The position numbers and the translations under genes are program-made. Shown piece after piece: positions 55,349-64,000 of a DNA stretch of 64,000 nt (within the stretch, counting starts at the first letter, position 1; every line of letters starts with the position of its first letter). The DNA comes from Anabaena minutissima FACHB-250 (GTDB lineage Bacteria > Cyanobacteriota > Cyanobacteriia > Cyanobacteriales > Nostocaceae): assembly GCF_014697125.1 (NCBI RefSeq), contig NZ_JACJRG010000014.1, positions 98,000-161,999 of the forward strand, written 5' to 3'. The notes below the pieces were generated by a model, which saw only the letters and a list, made by a program, of their open reading frames with translations, did no database searches and was not told the origin of the DNA.

Positions 55349-57796
55349 TTAGCCAGCGTTTGCTAAGAGTAACTCTCGCTTTTCTGATGGGCGTACTTGT
55401 ACTTGACCATCATCATTGACATCAACAATAACTGTGCAACCGTCAGTTACTTCACCAGAAAGAATTGCTTCCGCTAGGGAGTCTTCTAGGAGGCGCATAA
55501 TTGCCCGACGTAAGGGTCTAGCACCGTAGCTGGGGTCATAACCTTGGGTGACTACTAGGTCTTTAAACTGTTCGGTCACTTCTAAGATGATGCCTTTTTC
55601 AGTCAGGCGGCTAGCCACATCACGCAGCATGATGTCAGCAATTTGCTTGACTTCATCCTTAGCCAGTTGAGTGAAGACGATAATCTCATCCAAACGGTTG
55701 AGGAATTCAGGACGGAAGTAATTTTTCAGTTCTTCGTTAACCAAGTTACGAATGCGATTGTAACTAGCGTCTGGCTGGTTATCAAATTCAAAGCCTAAAC
55801 CACCGCCACCTTTTTCAATTACCTTAGAACCAATGTTAGAAGTCAAGATAATTAAGGTGTTCTTGAAGTCTACCTTGCGACCTTTGGCATCGGTGAGGTG
55901 TCCGTCATCCAAGATTTGCAGCAGCATATTGAAAACATCCGGGTGTGCTTTTTCGATTTCGTCGAACAGCAACACGGTGTAAGGTCTGCGGCGCACGGCT
56001 TCGGTGAGTTGTCCCCCTTCGTCGTAACCGACGTAACCAGGAGGTGAGCCGATAAGTTTGGAGACGGTATGACCTTCCATGTATTCGGACATATCCAGCC
56101 GAATCATTGCATCTTCAGCACCGAAGAAGTAAGCCGCTAAGGACTTGGCTAATTCGGTCTTACCAACGCCGGTAGGGCCGGAGAAGATAAAGCTAGCAAT
56201 AGGGCGGTTGGGGTTCTTTAAGCCAACTCTAGCGCGACGGATGGCGCGAGAAACAGCCGTTACCGCTTGCTCTTGACCGATGAGCCGCTTATGGAGGGTG
56301 TCTTCTAGGTGCAGCAGTAACTCTGACTCGGATTCTGTCAGCTTGTTAACTGGTACGCCAGTCCAAGAAGCCACGATTTGCGCGATGTCTTCTTCGTCTA
56401 CAACGATGGGATGAGTAGCTTTTTCTGTGGAAGCGGCTTGTAGTTCTGCTTCTAAGGCAATTTCCTGGTCGCGCAGTTCTCCGGCTTGATTAAAGTTTTG
56501 CAGTCTAACAGCTACGTTTTTAGATTTAGAAACTTCAAGGAGTTTGCGCTTCAGTTCTTTATCATTGGAAATCTTCGAGTTCCGCAGGCGCACACGAGAG
56601 CCAGCTTCATCAATCAAGTCTATGGCTTTATCTGGCAAAAAGCGATCGCTAATATAGCGGTCTGATAACTCGGCGGCTGCAACAATTGCTGCATCGGAAA
56701 TCTGAACTCTATGATGCTGTTCGTAGACTGAGCGCAAACCATAGAGAATTTCAATGGTTTCTTCTATGGAAGGTTCACCGACTAAAATCGGTTGGAAACG
56801 CCGCTCTAAGGCTGCATCCCGTTCAATATGTTGACGATATTCATCTAAGGTGGTTGCACCAATACATTGGAGTTCACCCCGCGCCAAGGCTGGTTTAAGG
56901 ATGTTAGCCGCATCTAAGCCGCCTTCTGTCCCGCCAGCACCGACTAAGGTATGAATTTCATCAATTACTAAGATGACATTTCCCGCCGTGCGGACTTCAT
57001 CAATTACTTTCTTGATGCGTTCTTCAAAGTCTCCCCGAAAGCGCGTTCCAGCCACTAATAAACCCATATCCAGGCTGATAACTTGCTTACCTTCCAAAAC
57101 TTCGGGGACATCTTGGTTAATAATACGCTGTGCCAATCCTTCTGCGATCGCTGTTTTACCGACCCCTGGTTCACCAATTAACACGGGGTTGTTCTTAGTG
57201 CGACGACCAAGAATTTGAATCGCTCGCTCAATTTCTTTCTGGCGACCAACTACAGGGTCAAGCTTACCTTCTTGGGCTAATTTGGTGAGGTTTCTGCCAA
57301 ATTCTTCTGTGGTGAGGGTTTGGTTGCGTCTGTTACTAGCACCGCCGACAACCACGGTAGGATCTTCACCTAAACGCCGAATCACAGCAGAGCGGACATT
57401 TCTCAGGTCAACACCCAGATTTTGCAATACTTTGGCGGCGACACCTTCACCCGCTTCGGTTAATCCCAAAAGTAAGTGTTCTGTGTTGATGTAATTATGT
57501 CCGAGACCGTGAGCTTCTCTAAATGATTGCTCAAATAGACTTTTGACTTTAGGAGTAAAGGGAATCTCTGGTGGTACGAACCCAGAACCCCTACCAATAA
57601 TTTTTTCGACTTCCCGACGTGCGTCTTTGAGAGTCACACCCAACTCAGTCAGCACTTTGGCAGCAACCCCAGTTCCTTCTCCCATCAAACCCAGGAGAAT
57701 TTGTTCAGTTCCTACGAAGTTGTGTCCCAGGCGACGAGCTTCCTCCTGAGCGAGCATGATTACTTTGATGGCTTCGGAAGTGAAGTGTTCAAACAT
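55349..57796 (-). CDS. clpC: ATP-dependent Clp protease ATPase subunit ClpC
   Basis: The 815-residue HSP100 unfoldase has a double Clp-N repeat (residues 1-145), an AAA1 module with GEPGVGKT and a UVR-like linker (about 420-455). The AAA2 module has GPTGVGKTELAKSLA, SPPGYVGYDEGGQLTEAVRR and sensor/arginine residues. Length and the linker identify ClpC rather than ClpA or ClpB. It feeds unfolded substrates to ClpP/ClpR, in cyanobacteria also phycobilisome subunits via NblA. The N-terminus MFEHFTSEAIKVIMLAQEEA is canonical. Confidence 0.97.
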   Translation of the reverse strand: MFEHFTSEAIKVIMLAQEEARRLGHNFVGTEQILLGLMGEGTGVAAKVLTELGVTLKDARREVEKIIGRGSGFVPPEIPFTPKVKSLFEQSFREAHGLGHNYINTEHLLLGLTEAGEGVAAKVLQNLGVDLRNVRSAVIRRLGEDPTVVVGGASNRRNQTLTTEEFGRNLTKLAQEGKLDPVVGRQKEIERAIQILGRRTKNNPVLIGEPGVGKTAIAEGLAQRIINQDVPEVLEGKQVISLDMGLLVAGTRFRGDFEERIKKVIDEVRTAGNVILVIDEIHTLVGAGGTEGGLDAANILKPALARGELQCIGATTLDEYRQHIERDAALERRFQPILVGEPSIEETIEILYGLRSVYEQHHRVQISDAAIVAAAELSDRYISDRFLPDKAIDLIDEAGSRVRLRNSKISNDKELKRKLLEVSKSKNVAVRLQNFNQAGELRDQEIALEAELQAASTEKATHPIVVDEEDIAQIVASWTGVPVNKLTESESELLLHLEDTLHKRLIGQEQAVTAVSRAIRRARVGLKNPNRPIASFIFSGPTGVGKTELAKSLAAYFFGAEDAMIRLDMSEYMEGHTVSKLIGSPPGYVGYDEGGQLTEAVRRRPYTVLLFDEIEKAHPDVFNMLLQILDDGHLTDAKGRKVDFKNTLIILTSNIGSKVIEKGGGGLGFEFDNQPDASYNRIRNLVNEELKNYFRPEFLNRLDEIIVFTQLAKDEVKQIADIMLRDVASRLTEKGIILEVTEQFKDLVVTQGYDPSYGARPLRRAIMRLLEDSLAEAILSGEVTDGCTVIVDVNDDGQVQVRPSEKRELLLANAG

Positions 57797-58029
57797 AGCG
57801 GGTTATTGCTCCCTTGCTGCTTGGACTTTGGGTGATCTAAAAAAATTCACCCTTATCTAAACTTTTTTGTATTTTCTTAAAGATAATGTATCTTTATCTA
57901 TGATCCGGTGGCAGTGGTGAGAGCCGTATGGACTCAGGTGTGGTAGCCGTCATCTTTAATTATCGTTGCTCTTGGTAGATTTTAGCTCTAGACTCGGAAT
58001 GAATTAACAATCTAACCAAAGTATAAAGT

Positions 58030-58326
58030 ATGACAGAACAGCACGGAAGTAAAGACCAACAACACCCACTTTACAACCGCGATCGCTCTCTTATTAATAT
58101 TCTACTCACTCAAACAGCCACAGACTACAATTTAGCAGAATTAGCCAGACTCAAAATTCGCTATCAAGGCTTCCCAGGCGCGAGGGACATACAAAGCGAC
58201 CTAGATAAAGTTTTACAACAGTGGGGTTTAACAGAAGCCGAATTATTCGAGAAAACCCGCCAGTTGCACGATATGGGCGGAATTTATAAAAGTCGCGGCA
58301 AACGAGAAGAGCAGGATTGGAATTAG
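58030..58326 (+). CDS. DUF3288-family protein
   Basis: The 98-residue soluble protein has the family block QQHPLYNRDRSLINILLTQT, LARLKIRYQGFPGARDIQSD and FEKTRQLHDMGGIYKSRGKR. DUF3288 is found in cyanobacteria and its function is unknown. It is divergent from clpC (233 bp). A four-copy ATTCAAA heptamer array lies just downstream at 58343-58370. Confidence 0.85.
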   Translation: MTEQHGSKDQQHPLYNRDRSLINILLTQTATDYNLAELARLKIRYQGFPGARDIQSDLDKVLQQWGLTEAELFEKTRQLHDMGGIYKSRGKREEQDWN

Positions 58327-58342
58327 TCAACCCCTGCGGGGA

Positions 58343-58440
58343 ATTCAAAATTCAAAATTCAAAATTCAAAATTGAATAACTTCTGCCCCTCTGCTTCCCC
58401 TGCTCCCCCTACTCCTCTGTCACCTATCACCTATCACCTG
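58343..58440. repeat. Two heptamer arrays between the DUF3288 and MlaD genes
   Basis: ATTCAAA is repeated four times at 58343-58370, and TCACCTA-type units run at 58418-58439. The latter array reaches into the 3' end of the mlaD-like gene, which encodes the terminal GTGDR. Confidence 0.8.
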
Positions 58441-59827
58441 TCCCCCTTCCATACTCTCTCAGTTGCTGCAATAGTTTCTGTTGAGATGATTTATCGGGTG
58501 TAGGGGGGTTAACTGTACTTTCAACTGGCACAGATGAGGAATTAGGGATAATTGGTTTTTCCTGTTTTTTGGGGGTCAAAGCCAACTCTGATTTACTGGC
58601 TACTGCTTTCATTGACTCTAGAGTTGTAGCTACTTTGACTTGCTCTTGCATTTGGTCTGTGGAAGAAACTAGGGTACTCAGACCATTGACTAACTGCCGT
58701 AAATTATTCCGAAAAGCAGGGTCTCCAGTCAATTCATCCAAATCAGAGGTAATTTTTTGGGTATTTTCAAAAGTCACCCTGGCGGAATCTAAGGTTTGTT
58801 GCAGTAGTACAGCATTTTTAGGATCATTTAAAGCTTGAGTTGCATCCTTTAAATTAGCTGAAGCTTGCGCCGCGTTGGCTGAAAGGGTTTCTAAATTTTT
58901 GATTAACTCTCCATCGGATAACCGACTAATGGCGGGGGAAAGACTGGTGACTGTTGCGCGTAGTTGGTTACTAGTTTCCGACAGATTATTTAAAGTCCCA
59001 ACCAATGTAGAACGATTTGTGGTGACAAGGTTATCTAATTGCACCAGTAACTTATTAGCTTGAGTTGCAGTTGTGCTAAATTGCCCTGCGGTGACACCAA
59101 GTTGATCTACAGTCTTAGTAGTGGAAGCAGTCAGTGCATTTGTCGCTCTTTGTACGGAATTGGCCGTAGAAGCAAATGTACCTATCTGTCCTTGAAAGCT
59201 TTTGCTCAAACTCCTAGCATCTCGGCTGAGTGCTGCTACGCCTGTAGCTGCTTCTGCTGATGTTTCTAAAAGTTTATTCACCCGTTGATAAAACTCAGGA
59301 TTGTTATAAACAGTCGCCAACTCCGTGCTACTACGGATTAATTCATCTAAACTAATACCAATTTTCCCCTTCAGCCGAGAACCATTACAAACAATTAGGC
59401 TGTTATCACAATTTTTATCTAGAGGTCTAGCAATTTTTTCGCCCGTGGCTAATGAAGCTTTTGGGGTGATATCGATAATACTTTCACTAATTAAGCCACT
59501 TTGATTAGCTTCAACTAACACATTACGAGGAATAATTAGGTCTGGTTGGGAGATTTCAATTTCTACTTCTACAGCATTTGGCTTGGGTTCAATGCGAGAA
59601 ATATTCCCAACTTTCACACCCCGATAACGTACAGATGCGCCTTTTTGCATACCACCAGCATTGGCAAATTCTACAACAGCTTTGTAAGAACTGCGAGATG
59701 CGGTGACTCTATTCAGCCATAAGATAATGACTAAAAATGCTCCTAATCCCAGTAAGAGTAATAAACCAACTGAGCCTTCCCTTAATGTTCGTCGAGATGC
59801 AAAACGAGTGGTGATAAAATCGCGCAT
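58427..59827 (-). CDS. MlaD/TGD2-type MCE-domain lipid transport protein
   Basis: The 466-residue protein has one transmembrane helix (about residues 16-37) and an MCE domain (VVEFANAGGMQKGASVRYRG, VKVGNISRIEP, EANQSGLISESIIDITP). A long helical, Thr/Ser/Asn-rich region of about 250 residues probably forms a coiled needle. MCE proteins bridge the envelope and move phospholipids, like chloroplast TGD2. ATG 59827 is supported by AAAGGAC five bases upstream; 18 extra upstream codons overlap the ATPase gene. It is the second gene of an operon with that ATPase. Confidence 0.9.
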   Translation of the reverse strand: MRDFITTRFASRRTLREGSVGLLLLLGLGAFLVIILWLNRVTASRSSYKAVVEFANAGGMQKGASVRYRGVKVGNISRIEPKPNAVEVEIEISQPDLIIPRNVLVEANQSGLISESIIDITPKASLATGEKIARPLDKNCDNSLIVCNGSRLKGKIGISLDELIRSSTELATVYNNPEFYQRVNKLLETSAEAATGVAALSRDARSLSKSFQGQIGTFASTANSVQRATNALTASTTKTVDQLGVTAGQFSTTATQANKLLVQLDNLVTTNRSTLVGTLNNLSETSNQLRATVTSLSPAISRLSDGELIKNLETLSANAAQASANLKDATQALNDPKNAVLLQQTLDSARVTFENTQKITSDLDELTGDPAFRNNLRQLVNGLSTLVSSTDQMQEQVKVATTLESMKAVASKSELALTPKKQEKPIIPNSSSVPVESTVNPPTPDKSSQQKLLQQLREYGRGTGDR

Positions 59828-59843
59828 ATTGTCCTTTGACCAA

Positions 59844-60626
59844 CTAACCAACAACCTGAATTGGCCCCCGTACACTACCACTCATAAATTGTGTAATTAA
59901 TGGATGGTCTGTGCCGTTTAGCTCACTAACTTGACCTTGCCACTGCACTTTACCTTGATACAGGAACACTAGTCTATCAGCAGTGCGTCGGATTGTACTA
60001 TCTTGGTGGGTAACGATCGCATAGGTACTACAAACACCTTGGGTAATTTGCAAGTCACGAATTAAATCTTCTATCACTGTGGAAGCAATGGGGTCAAGTC
60101 CGGCTGTCGGTTCATCGTACAGTAAAACTTCTGCACCTTCTTCCGGGTTGTCGGGGTTAGACATAATTGCACGGGCAAAACTTACCCGTTTTCGCATCCC
60201 GCCAGACAGTTCCGAGGGGTAGAGGTGACTAATTCCCGGTAAACCTACCATTTCTAGTTTTTCTTTGACCAAATCTCGAATACGCGATCGCGGCAAGTCA
60301 GAATTTTGATAAAGTAAAAAACCCACATTCTCTTCCACAGTCAACGAGTCAAATAATGCCGCCTGCTGAAATACCATACCAATACCAACCGGGTCTTTAG
60401 CATCCTCAATCAACCCATCTCTTTTTACTCCTTGCACATAAACTTCCCCTTCATCAGGAGTAATCAAACCAGCCATGACGCGTAAAATTGTTGATTTACC
60501 AGTTCCCGAAGGGCCAATAATCCCTAAAGCTTCTCCCCGATAAATCGTCAAGTCTACATTATCTAAAACCCGATTGTTCCCAAAGGATTTAGAAATGCCT
60601 TTTAGTTCAATTAGTGGTTGAGTCAT
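59844..60626 (-). CDS. MlaF/TGD3-type ABC transporter ATPase
   Basis: The 260-residue protein has Walker A GPSGTGKST, Q-loop MVFQQAALFDSLTVEENVGF, signature LSGGMRKRV and Walker B EVLLYDEPTAGLDP. The VGFL..N and MRKRV wording fits the MCE-associated MlaF group. It energises phospholipid movement with the MlaD-like protein encoded 16 bp downstream. The permease (MlaE/TGD1) is not in the window. ATG 60626 (MTQPLIELKG) is preferred; the frame is open to ATG 60659. Confidence 0.92.
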   Translation of the reverse strand: MTQPLIELKGISKSFGNNRVLDNVDLTIYRGEALGIIGPSGTGKSTILRVMAGLITPDEGEVYVQGVKRDGLIEDAKDPVGIGMVFQQAALFDSLTVEENVGFLLYQNSDLPRSRIRDLVKEKLEMVGLPGISHLYPSELSGGMRKRVSFARAIMSNPDNPEEGAEVLLYDEPTAGLDPIASTVIEDLIRDLQITQGVCSTYAIVTHQDSTIRRTADRLVFLYQGKVQWQGQVSELNGTDHPLITQFMSGSVRGPIQVVG

Positions 60627-60742
60627 TAGTAATTGGTCATTCAGCATATTTGATTTCATTTTTTAACGCGGAGGGGCGAGGAGGTTTCATTAAAGCTATT
60701 TGTGTTGTATTTTGAAACAATGCTTCCTCCCACTACCCACTC

Positions 60743-62266
60743 ATGACTCCCCTGTCACCTGTCACCTCTCCCCTGTCCCCTATTGATGTCATCATCATTG
60801 GTAGCGGTATCGGTGGTTTATGCGCTGCGGGTATGTTGGCGCGTTATGGTAAGCGAGTAATTGTGTGTGAAAGTCATACAATTGCTGGCGGTGCAGCCCA
60901 TAGTTTTAGACGACGCGGGTTTGAATTTGATTCTGGCCCCTCCTTTTATTGCGGTTTAACTGACAGCCAAAGTTTAAATCCTATTAAACAGGTGCTTGAT
61001 ACTTTAGGTGAATCCATCCAAGTTATACCCTATGATCCTTTAGGACACTATCATTTCCCTGAAGTCAGTTTTGCAGTGTATAGCAATGCTGCACAATATC
61101 GTCAGGAAATACACAAAATTACACCCCAAGGTGCAAAGGAACTCGAACAATTTGAACAACGCCTGTTAGGACTATACGAGGCAATGAAAGGTATTCCCAC
61201 CATAGCACTGAGGTCAGATTGGCAGGTGATTTTGGTATTGTTGCAACGTTATTTGCCATCTTTGGTGAAAATGCTACCTTACTTGTCTCTAGTGCAGTCT
61301 TCCGTAGGCGATGTCATGGATGCTACAGTTAAAGACCCTTGGGTGCGGCGACTGATTGATTTAGAGTGTTTCTTACTTTCTGGGTTAAAAGCACACGGCA
61401 CAATTTCCCCCGAAGTAGCATTTATGTTAGGTGAACGTTCCCGTGCTGGGGTTGAGTATCCTGTCGGGGGAAGTGCAGCCATTGTCAATGCTTTGGTGCG
61501 GGGGTTGGAACGCTGGGGTGGTGAGTTGCGTTTAGGATGTCACGTTGAGCAAATTCTGGTAGAGTCTGGCAAAGTTGCAGGTGTGCGGTTGCGAAATGGT
61601 GAAGTGTTGTCAGCATCAATTGTCATTTCTAACGCTACACTTTGGGATACTTACAATAATTTACTCCGCCCTGAAGATTTACCTGTGGCTTACCGTCAAA
61701 GTGCTTTAGCAACGCCAGCAGTTGATAGTTTCATGCACTTGCACTTAGGTATCCGTGCCGATGGGTTAGATAATTTGACAGGACATCATGTAGTAGTCCA
61801 TGATTCCATCCAAGATATCAGTACACCGGGTAATACTTGCATGATTTCTATTCCTAGTGTGTGGGATAAAAATTTAGCCCCAGAGGGACATCATGGAGTT
61901 CATGCTTACACTCTCGAACCCTACGCCGGATGGGAACGCAATGATGGGTATGAGGTGAAGAAACAAGAGAAGGCGCAATCTTTATACCGTGCCTTAGAGC
62001 GTATTATCCCTGATATTCGAGAGCGTGTAGTATTAGAACTCATTGGTACGCCGTTAACTCATGCTCATTATTTACGAAGATATCAGGGAACTTATGGCCC
62101 GGCGATCGCAGCAGGTAAGGGGATGTTTCCTAGTACACACACGCCAATACAGGGTTTATATCGTGTGGGTGATAGCACTCTACCAGGAATTGGTGTGCCG
62201 GCGGTCGCTGCTTCAGGGATTTTATGTGCGAATAGTTTGGTGAATGTGGGGCAAATAGCAGAGTGA
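60743..62266 (+). CDS. CRTISO/phytoene desaturase-family FAD oxidoreductase
   Basis: The 507-residue protein has the FAD Rossmann motif IIIGSGIGGLCAAGMLARYG (residues 17-36), ESHTIAGGAAHSFRRRGFEF and the C-terminal FAD motif GLYRVGDSTLPGIGVPAVAA. The pattern is that of carotenoid cis-trans isomerases and related desaturases. The exact substrate cannot be told apart from other CRTISO-like paralogues. The first 13 codons coincide with heptamer-type repeats (CCTGTCA-like), so the true start may be elsewhere. It is divergent from the mlaF-like gene. Confidence 0.82.
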   Translation: MTPLSPVTSPLSPIDVIIIGSGIGGLCAAGMLARYGKRVIVCESHTIAGGAAHSFRRRGFEFDSGPSFYCGLTDSQSLNPIKQVLDTLGESIQVIPYDPLGHYHFPEVSFAVYSNAAQYRQEIHKITPQGAKELEQFEQRLLGLYEAMKGIPTIALRSDWQVILVLLQRYLPSLVKMLPYLSLVQSSVGDVMDATVKDPWVRRLIDLECFLLSGLKAHGTISPEVAFMLGERSRAGVEYPVGGSAAIVNALVRGLERWGGELRLGCHVEQILVESGKVAGVRLRNGEVLSASIVISNATLWDTYNNLLRPEDLPVAYRQSALATPAVDSFMHLHLGIRADGLDNLTGHHVVVHDSIQDISTPGNTCMISIPSVWDKNLAPEGHHGVHAYTLEPYAGWERNDGYEVKKQEKAQSLYRALERIIPDIRERVVLELIGTPLTHAHYLRRYQGTYGPAIAAGKGMFPSTHTPIQGLYRVGDSTLPGIGVPAVAASGILCANSLVNVGQIAE

Positions 62267-62754
62267 TTGTGATTAGTAATTAACGCCGGGTAGTGGTAGA
62301 TATGTAGTGAAAATAAATTTAGACACTACAACAAGAATTATAATTAGGACTTACGCACAAATTACGGAATAACGTATCGCTAAAGCGAAAGCTCCGCTAA
62401 CGCGTAGCGTGCGCGTAGCGCATACCACAGAGACGCAGAGAACACAGAGAAATAAGGGTTTGAGAGAGTTTTTGCGTAAGGGCAAGTAGGTGTTTTGGCT
62501 GACATTGAGGCTGCAATATTCTAATTTCAAAACACTTGTACTTTATTACTTTTAACATTTTATGGCTAAACGATATATTTAGCAAATTTATCTTTGAGAG
62601 ACAATTCAATCAGTCAGTTAAATACAATTTAAAATTCCAATAGCTAAAAATGAATAATTTGAGTTAGAAATTATCAGGTTTCACTACATATTTACCACTA
62701 CCAAAATATTTTGCCTATGATATCGTAACCCAGTGGAAAAAACTGGGGTTTTCA
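62267..62754. other. Intergenic region holding a MITE-like element
   Basis: Apart from the element at 62289-62702, nothing is recognised. The interior includes a common dispersed segment (CTCTGCGTCTCTGTGGTATG-type, 62400-62470 in complement) whose minus-strand open frame I reject as a gene. Confidence 0.6.
62289..62702. mobile_element. MITE-like element with 24-bp terminal inverted repeats
   Basis: The ends GGTAGTGGTAGATATGTAGT (62289 onward) and its complement (62679-62702) match over 24 bp with one difference. The left 56 bp are an inverted copy of 16140-16195, next to the ISAs1-type remnant. There is no intact transposase inside, so it is a non-autonomous derivative. No target duplication is evident. 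Confidence 0.7.
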
Positions 62755-63183
62755 CTAACTAGCAGGAAAGAAACTAGGAATATCCAGGAATTTAAACTGG
62801 ATTAATGCCAAAATCAAAAATGTATAGGCAGTGGAAGAAACTAAGCCTGTCAATAGTTCTTTTTTAAAGTTGCGCTCTTGATTTTGTTTTTGGAACATAT
62901 CGATTGCACCAGCTTGCATTAACAGAATACCAATAATGTTAGATAGCCAGTAACCAATGATAACGCAAGGCATAAGTAATTCAGGTGCAAACAGACTACA
63001 AATATAGCCGAAAAAATAAGCAATTGGTAAATTGAATACCAAATCATTCCACCAGCATAGCGGTGATAATAAGTATCCAATCACTAAGAAAAATCCGCCT
63101 CTGAGTTTCTGTAATAATGTTTTAGGCAAATTTTCTGGGGTTTGTGATAACAACTCTTGACCACCGTTTTTAATCTCATTCAT
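62755..63183 (-). CDS. Small polytopic membrane protein, unknown function
   Basis: The 142-residue protein has about four hydrophobic segments: LRGGFFLVIGYLLSPLCWWN, LPIAYFFGYICSLF, CVIIGYWLSNIIGILLM and STAYTFLILALIQFKFL. It has a polar N-terminus. No domain is recognised. It lies between a MITE-like element and a broken transposase. Confidence 0.6.
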   Translation of the reverse strand: MNEIKNGGQELLSQTPENLPKTLLQKLRGGFFLVIGYLLSPLCWWNDLVFNLPIAYFFGYICSLFAPELLMPCVIIGYWLSNIIGILLMQAGAIDMFQKQNQERNFKKELLTGLVSSTAYTFLILALIQFKFLDIPSFFPAS

Positions 63184-63268
63184 ATTTACACAGTAATTTA
63201 ATAGACCTATCTTTAAAACAAATTTTATAAGAAAATAAACAGAGGAGATAAAAAAGCGAGTATTAATA

Positions 63269-63916
63269 ATGACAAGCCCCTTAAAAAGAATAGAATCATA
63301 CCCAGAGGAATCAAAGCGATTAATTGGGATTAAATATGAAGATTTTATTACATTAGTAGCATTAGCAGAAAAAAGGCATAAAGAAAAACAAGCAGAAATT
63401 GAAAAAAGAAAAGTTAGGTTAATAGCATCTGGAGGAGGACGTAAAGCAGAAATGACACCAAAATAAGGGGTATGTTTATGTTTAGTATACCTCAGACAGA
63501 AGCCAACATTTGAAATTTTGGGATTATTGTTTGATGTGTCGATAACAAAAGCAAATAATACATTTAATTATTGGGTAGAAATTCTTAGAGAAATTTTACC
63601 TGCATCTCAGGTAGAAGAAGTAAAAAATGATGAGAAAAGATATCAATACCTATGTGAAAAATTATGTGAATATGAATTAATAGTAGATAGTGCAGAGCAA
63701 GCTATAGAAAGACCTGGAGACTATGAAGAGCAGAAAAAATATTATTCAGGTAAGAAGAAAATGCACACCATAAAAAATCAATTTATAGTATTACCAGAAG
63801 GTCGAGATATAGTTGATATTTGTATTGGAGAATTTGGCAAGACAAGCGATATTACATTATTGAGAAATCATCGCCAAACTCTGGATGCAGGGTTAGCGCG
63901 TCTCAAACCCTATTGA
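63269..63916 (+). pseudogene. IS5-family (DDE_Tnp_4-type) transposase interrupted by an in-frame stop
   Basis: Two open parts are in the same frame: 63269-63466 (MTSPLKRIESYPEESKRLIG) and 63467-63916 (CLCLVYLRQKPTFEILGLLF, then VSITKANNTFNYWVEILREI and IVDICIGEFGKTSDITLLR). They are separated by a single TAA at 63464-63466. Reading through gives a normal transposase N-terminal and first catalytic region. The C-terminal part departs from the family after LLRNHRQ and stops, so this copy is broken at least twice. Confidence 0.8.
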
Positions 63917-64000
63917 CAAAAGGACTCGCCTGATAAGCAATCAAGTTGGAAACAAAGTGGGACTATCCGGGCTAGGGTAAGATTTAATCCATCTAGTCCC

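Noticed and set aside
62397..62609. 70-codon minus-strand frame
   Set aside because: It reads through a common dispersed repeat (CTCTGCGTCTCTGTGG-type) inside the MITE-like element.

Overview
The window looks like chromosome from a heterocystous, filamentous cyanobacterium of the Nostoc/Anabaena (Trichormus) group. The reasons are many HIP1 octamers (GCGATCGC), at least eight heptanucleotide short tandem repeat tracts, dispersed foldback repeats, and a gene set typical of that group (a HetZ-related protein, DUF4327, DUF4330, DUF1802, DUF3288, DUF751, an MlaD/MlaF-type lipid transporter, ClpC, and a Tll0287-like heme sensor). No rRNA, tRNA or CRISPR array was recognised.

Layout. 1-8.6 kb: the 5' two thirds of nrdJ (class II ribonucleotide reductase), interrupted by a homing-endonuclease intein that runs off the left edge; a flavin-binding oxidase-like gene, a Crp-family regulator, a SnoaL-like protein, cysE, a UbiH-type hydroxylase, and a type II restriction-modification pair. 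9-15.4 kb: lytic transglycosylase, M48 protease, DUF4330 protein, and rqcH. 15.4-20 kb: a transposon graveyard, then a TIR-like-fold protein, a PhnD-like binding protein and a divergent membrane heme-c/HAMP sensor. 20-28.5 kb: Ser/Thr kinase, mltA, DUF5895-like protein, a TauE/SafE-type membrane protein with an exported partner, and a WD40 protein. 28.5-36 kb: IS4 remnant, two lipoproteins, larC, a TsaC/YciO-family gene, the HetZ-related gene, and a PEP-CTERM protein. 36-46 kb: a convergent nuclease/adenine methylase pair, DUF751-rbfA, several small conserved genes, and two terminator-bounded small-ORF candidates. 46-58 kb: RecB-like nuclease, cystine C-S lyase, a 1600-residue NACHT-HEAT-metallophosphoesterase protein, a repeat cluster, a two-helix membrane protein, and clpC. 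58-64 kb: MlaD/MlaF lipid transport genes, a CRTISO-like oxidoreductase, a MITE-like element, a small membrane protein, and an IS5-type transposase broken by one in-frame stop.

Most genes are housekeeping: wall turnover (slt, mltA), ribosome maturation and quality control (rbfA, rqcH), proteostasis (clpC), sulfur metabolism (cysE, cystine lyase) and envelope lipid traffic (mlaD/mlaF). The defence-flavoured content is two nuclease/methylase pairs, the TIR-like protein and the NACHT-HEAT-metallophosphoesterase. The last is the best candidate for an undescribed system: an NLR-like ATPase with about 22 near-identical 31-residue HEAT units, a complete phosphoesterase motif set at the C-terminus, and a repeat-derived in-frame insertion just after Walker A. 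Family names below rest on motif recognition by eye, without database searches.
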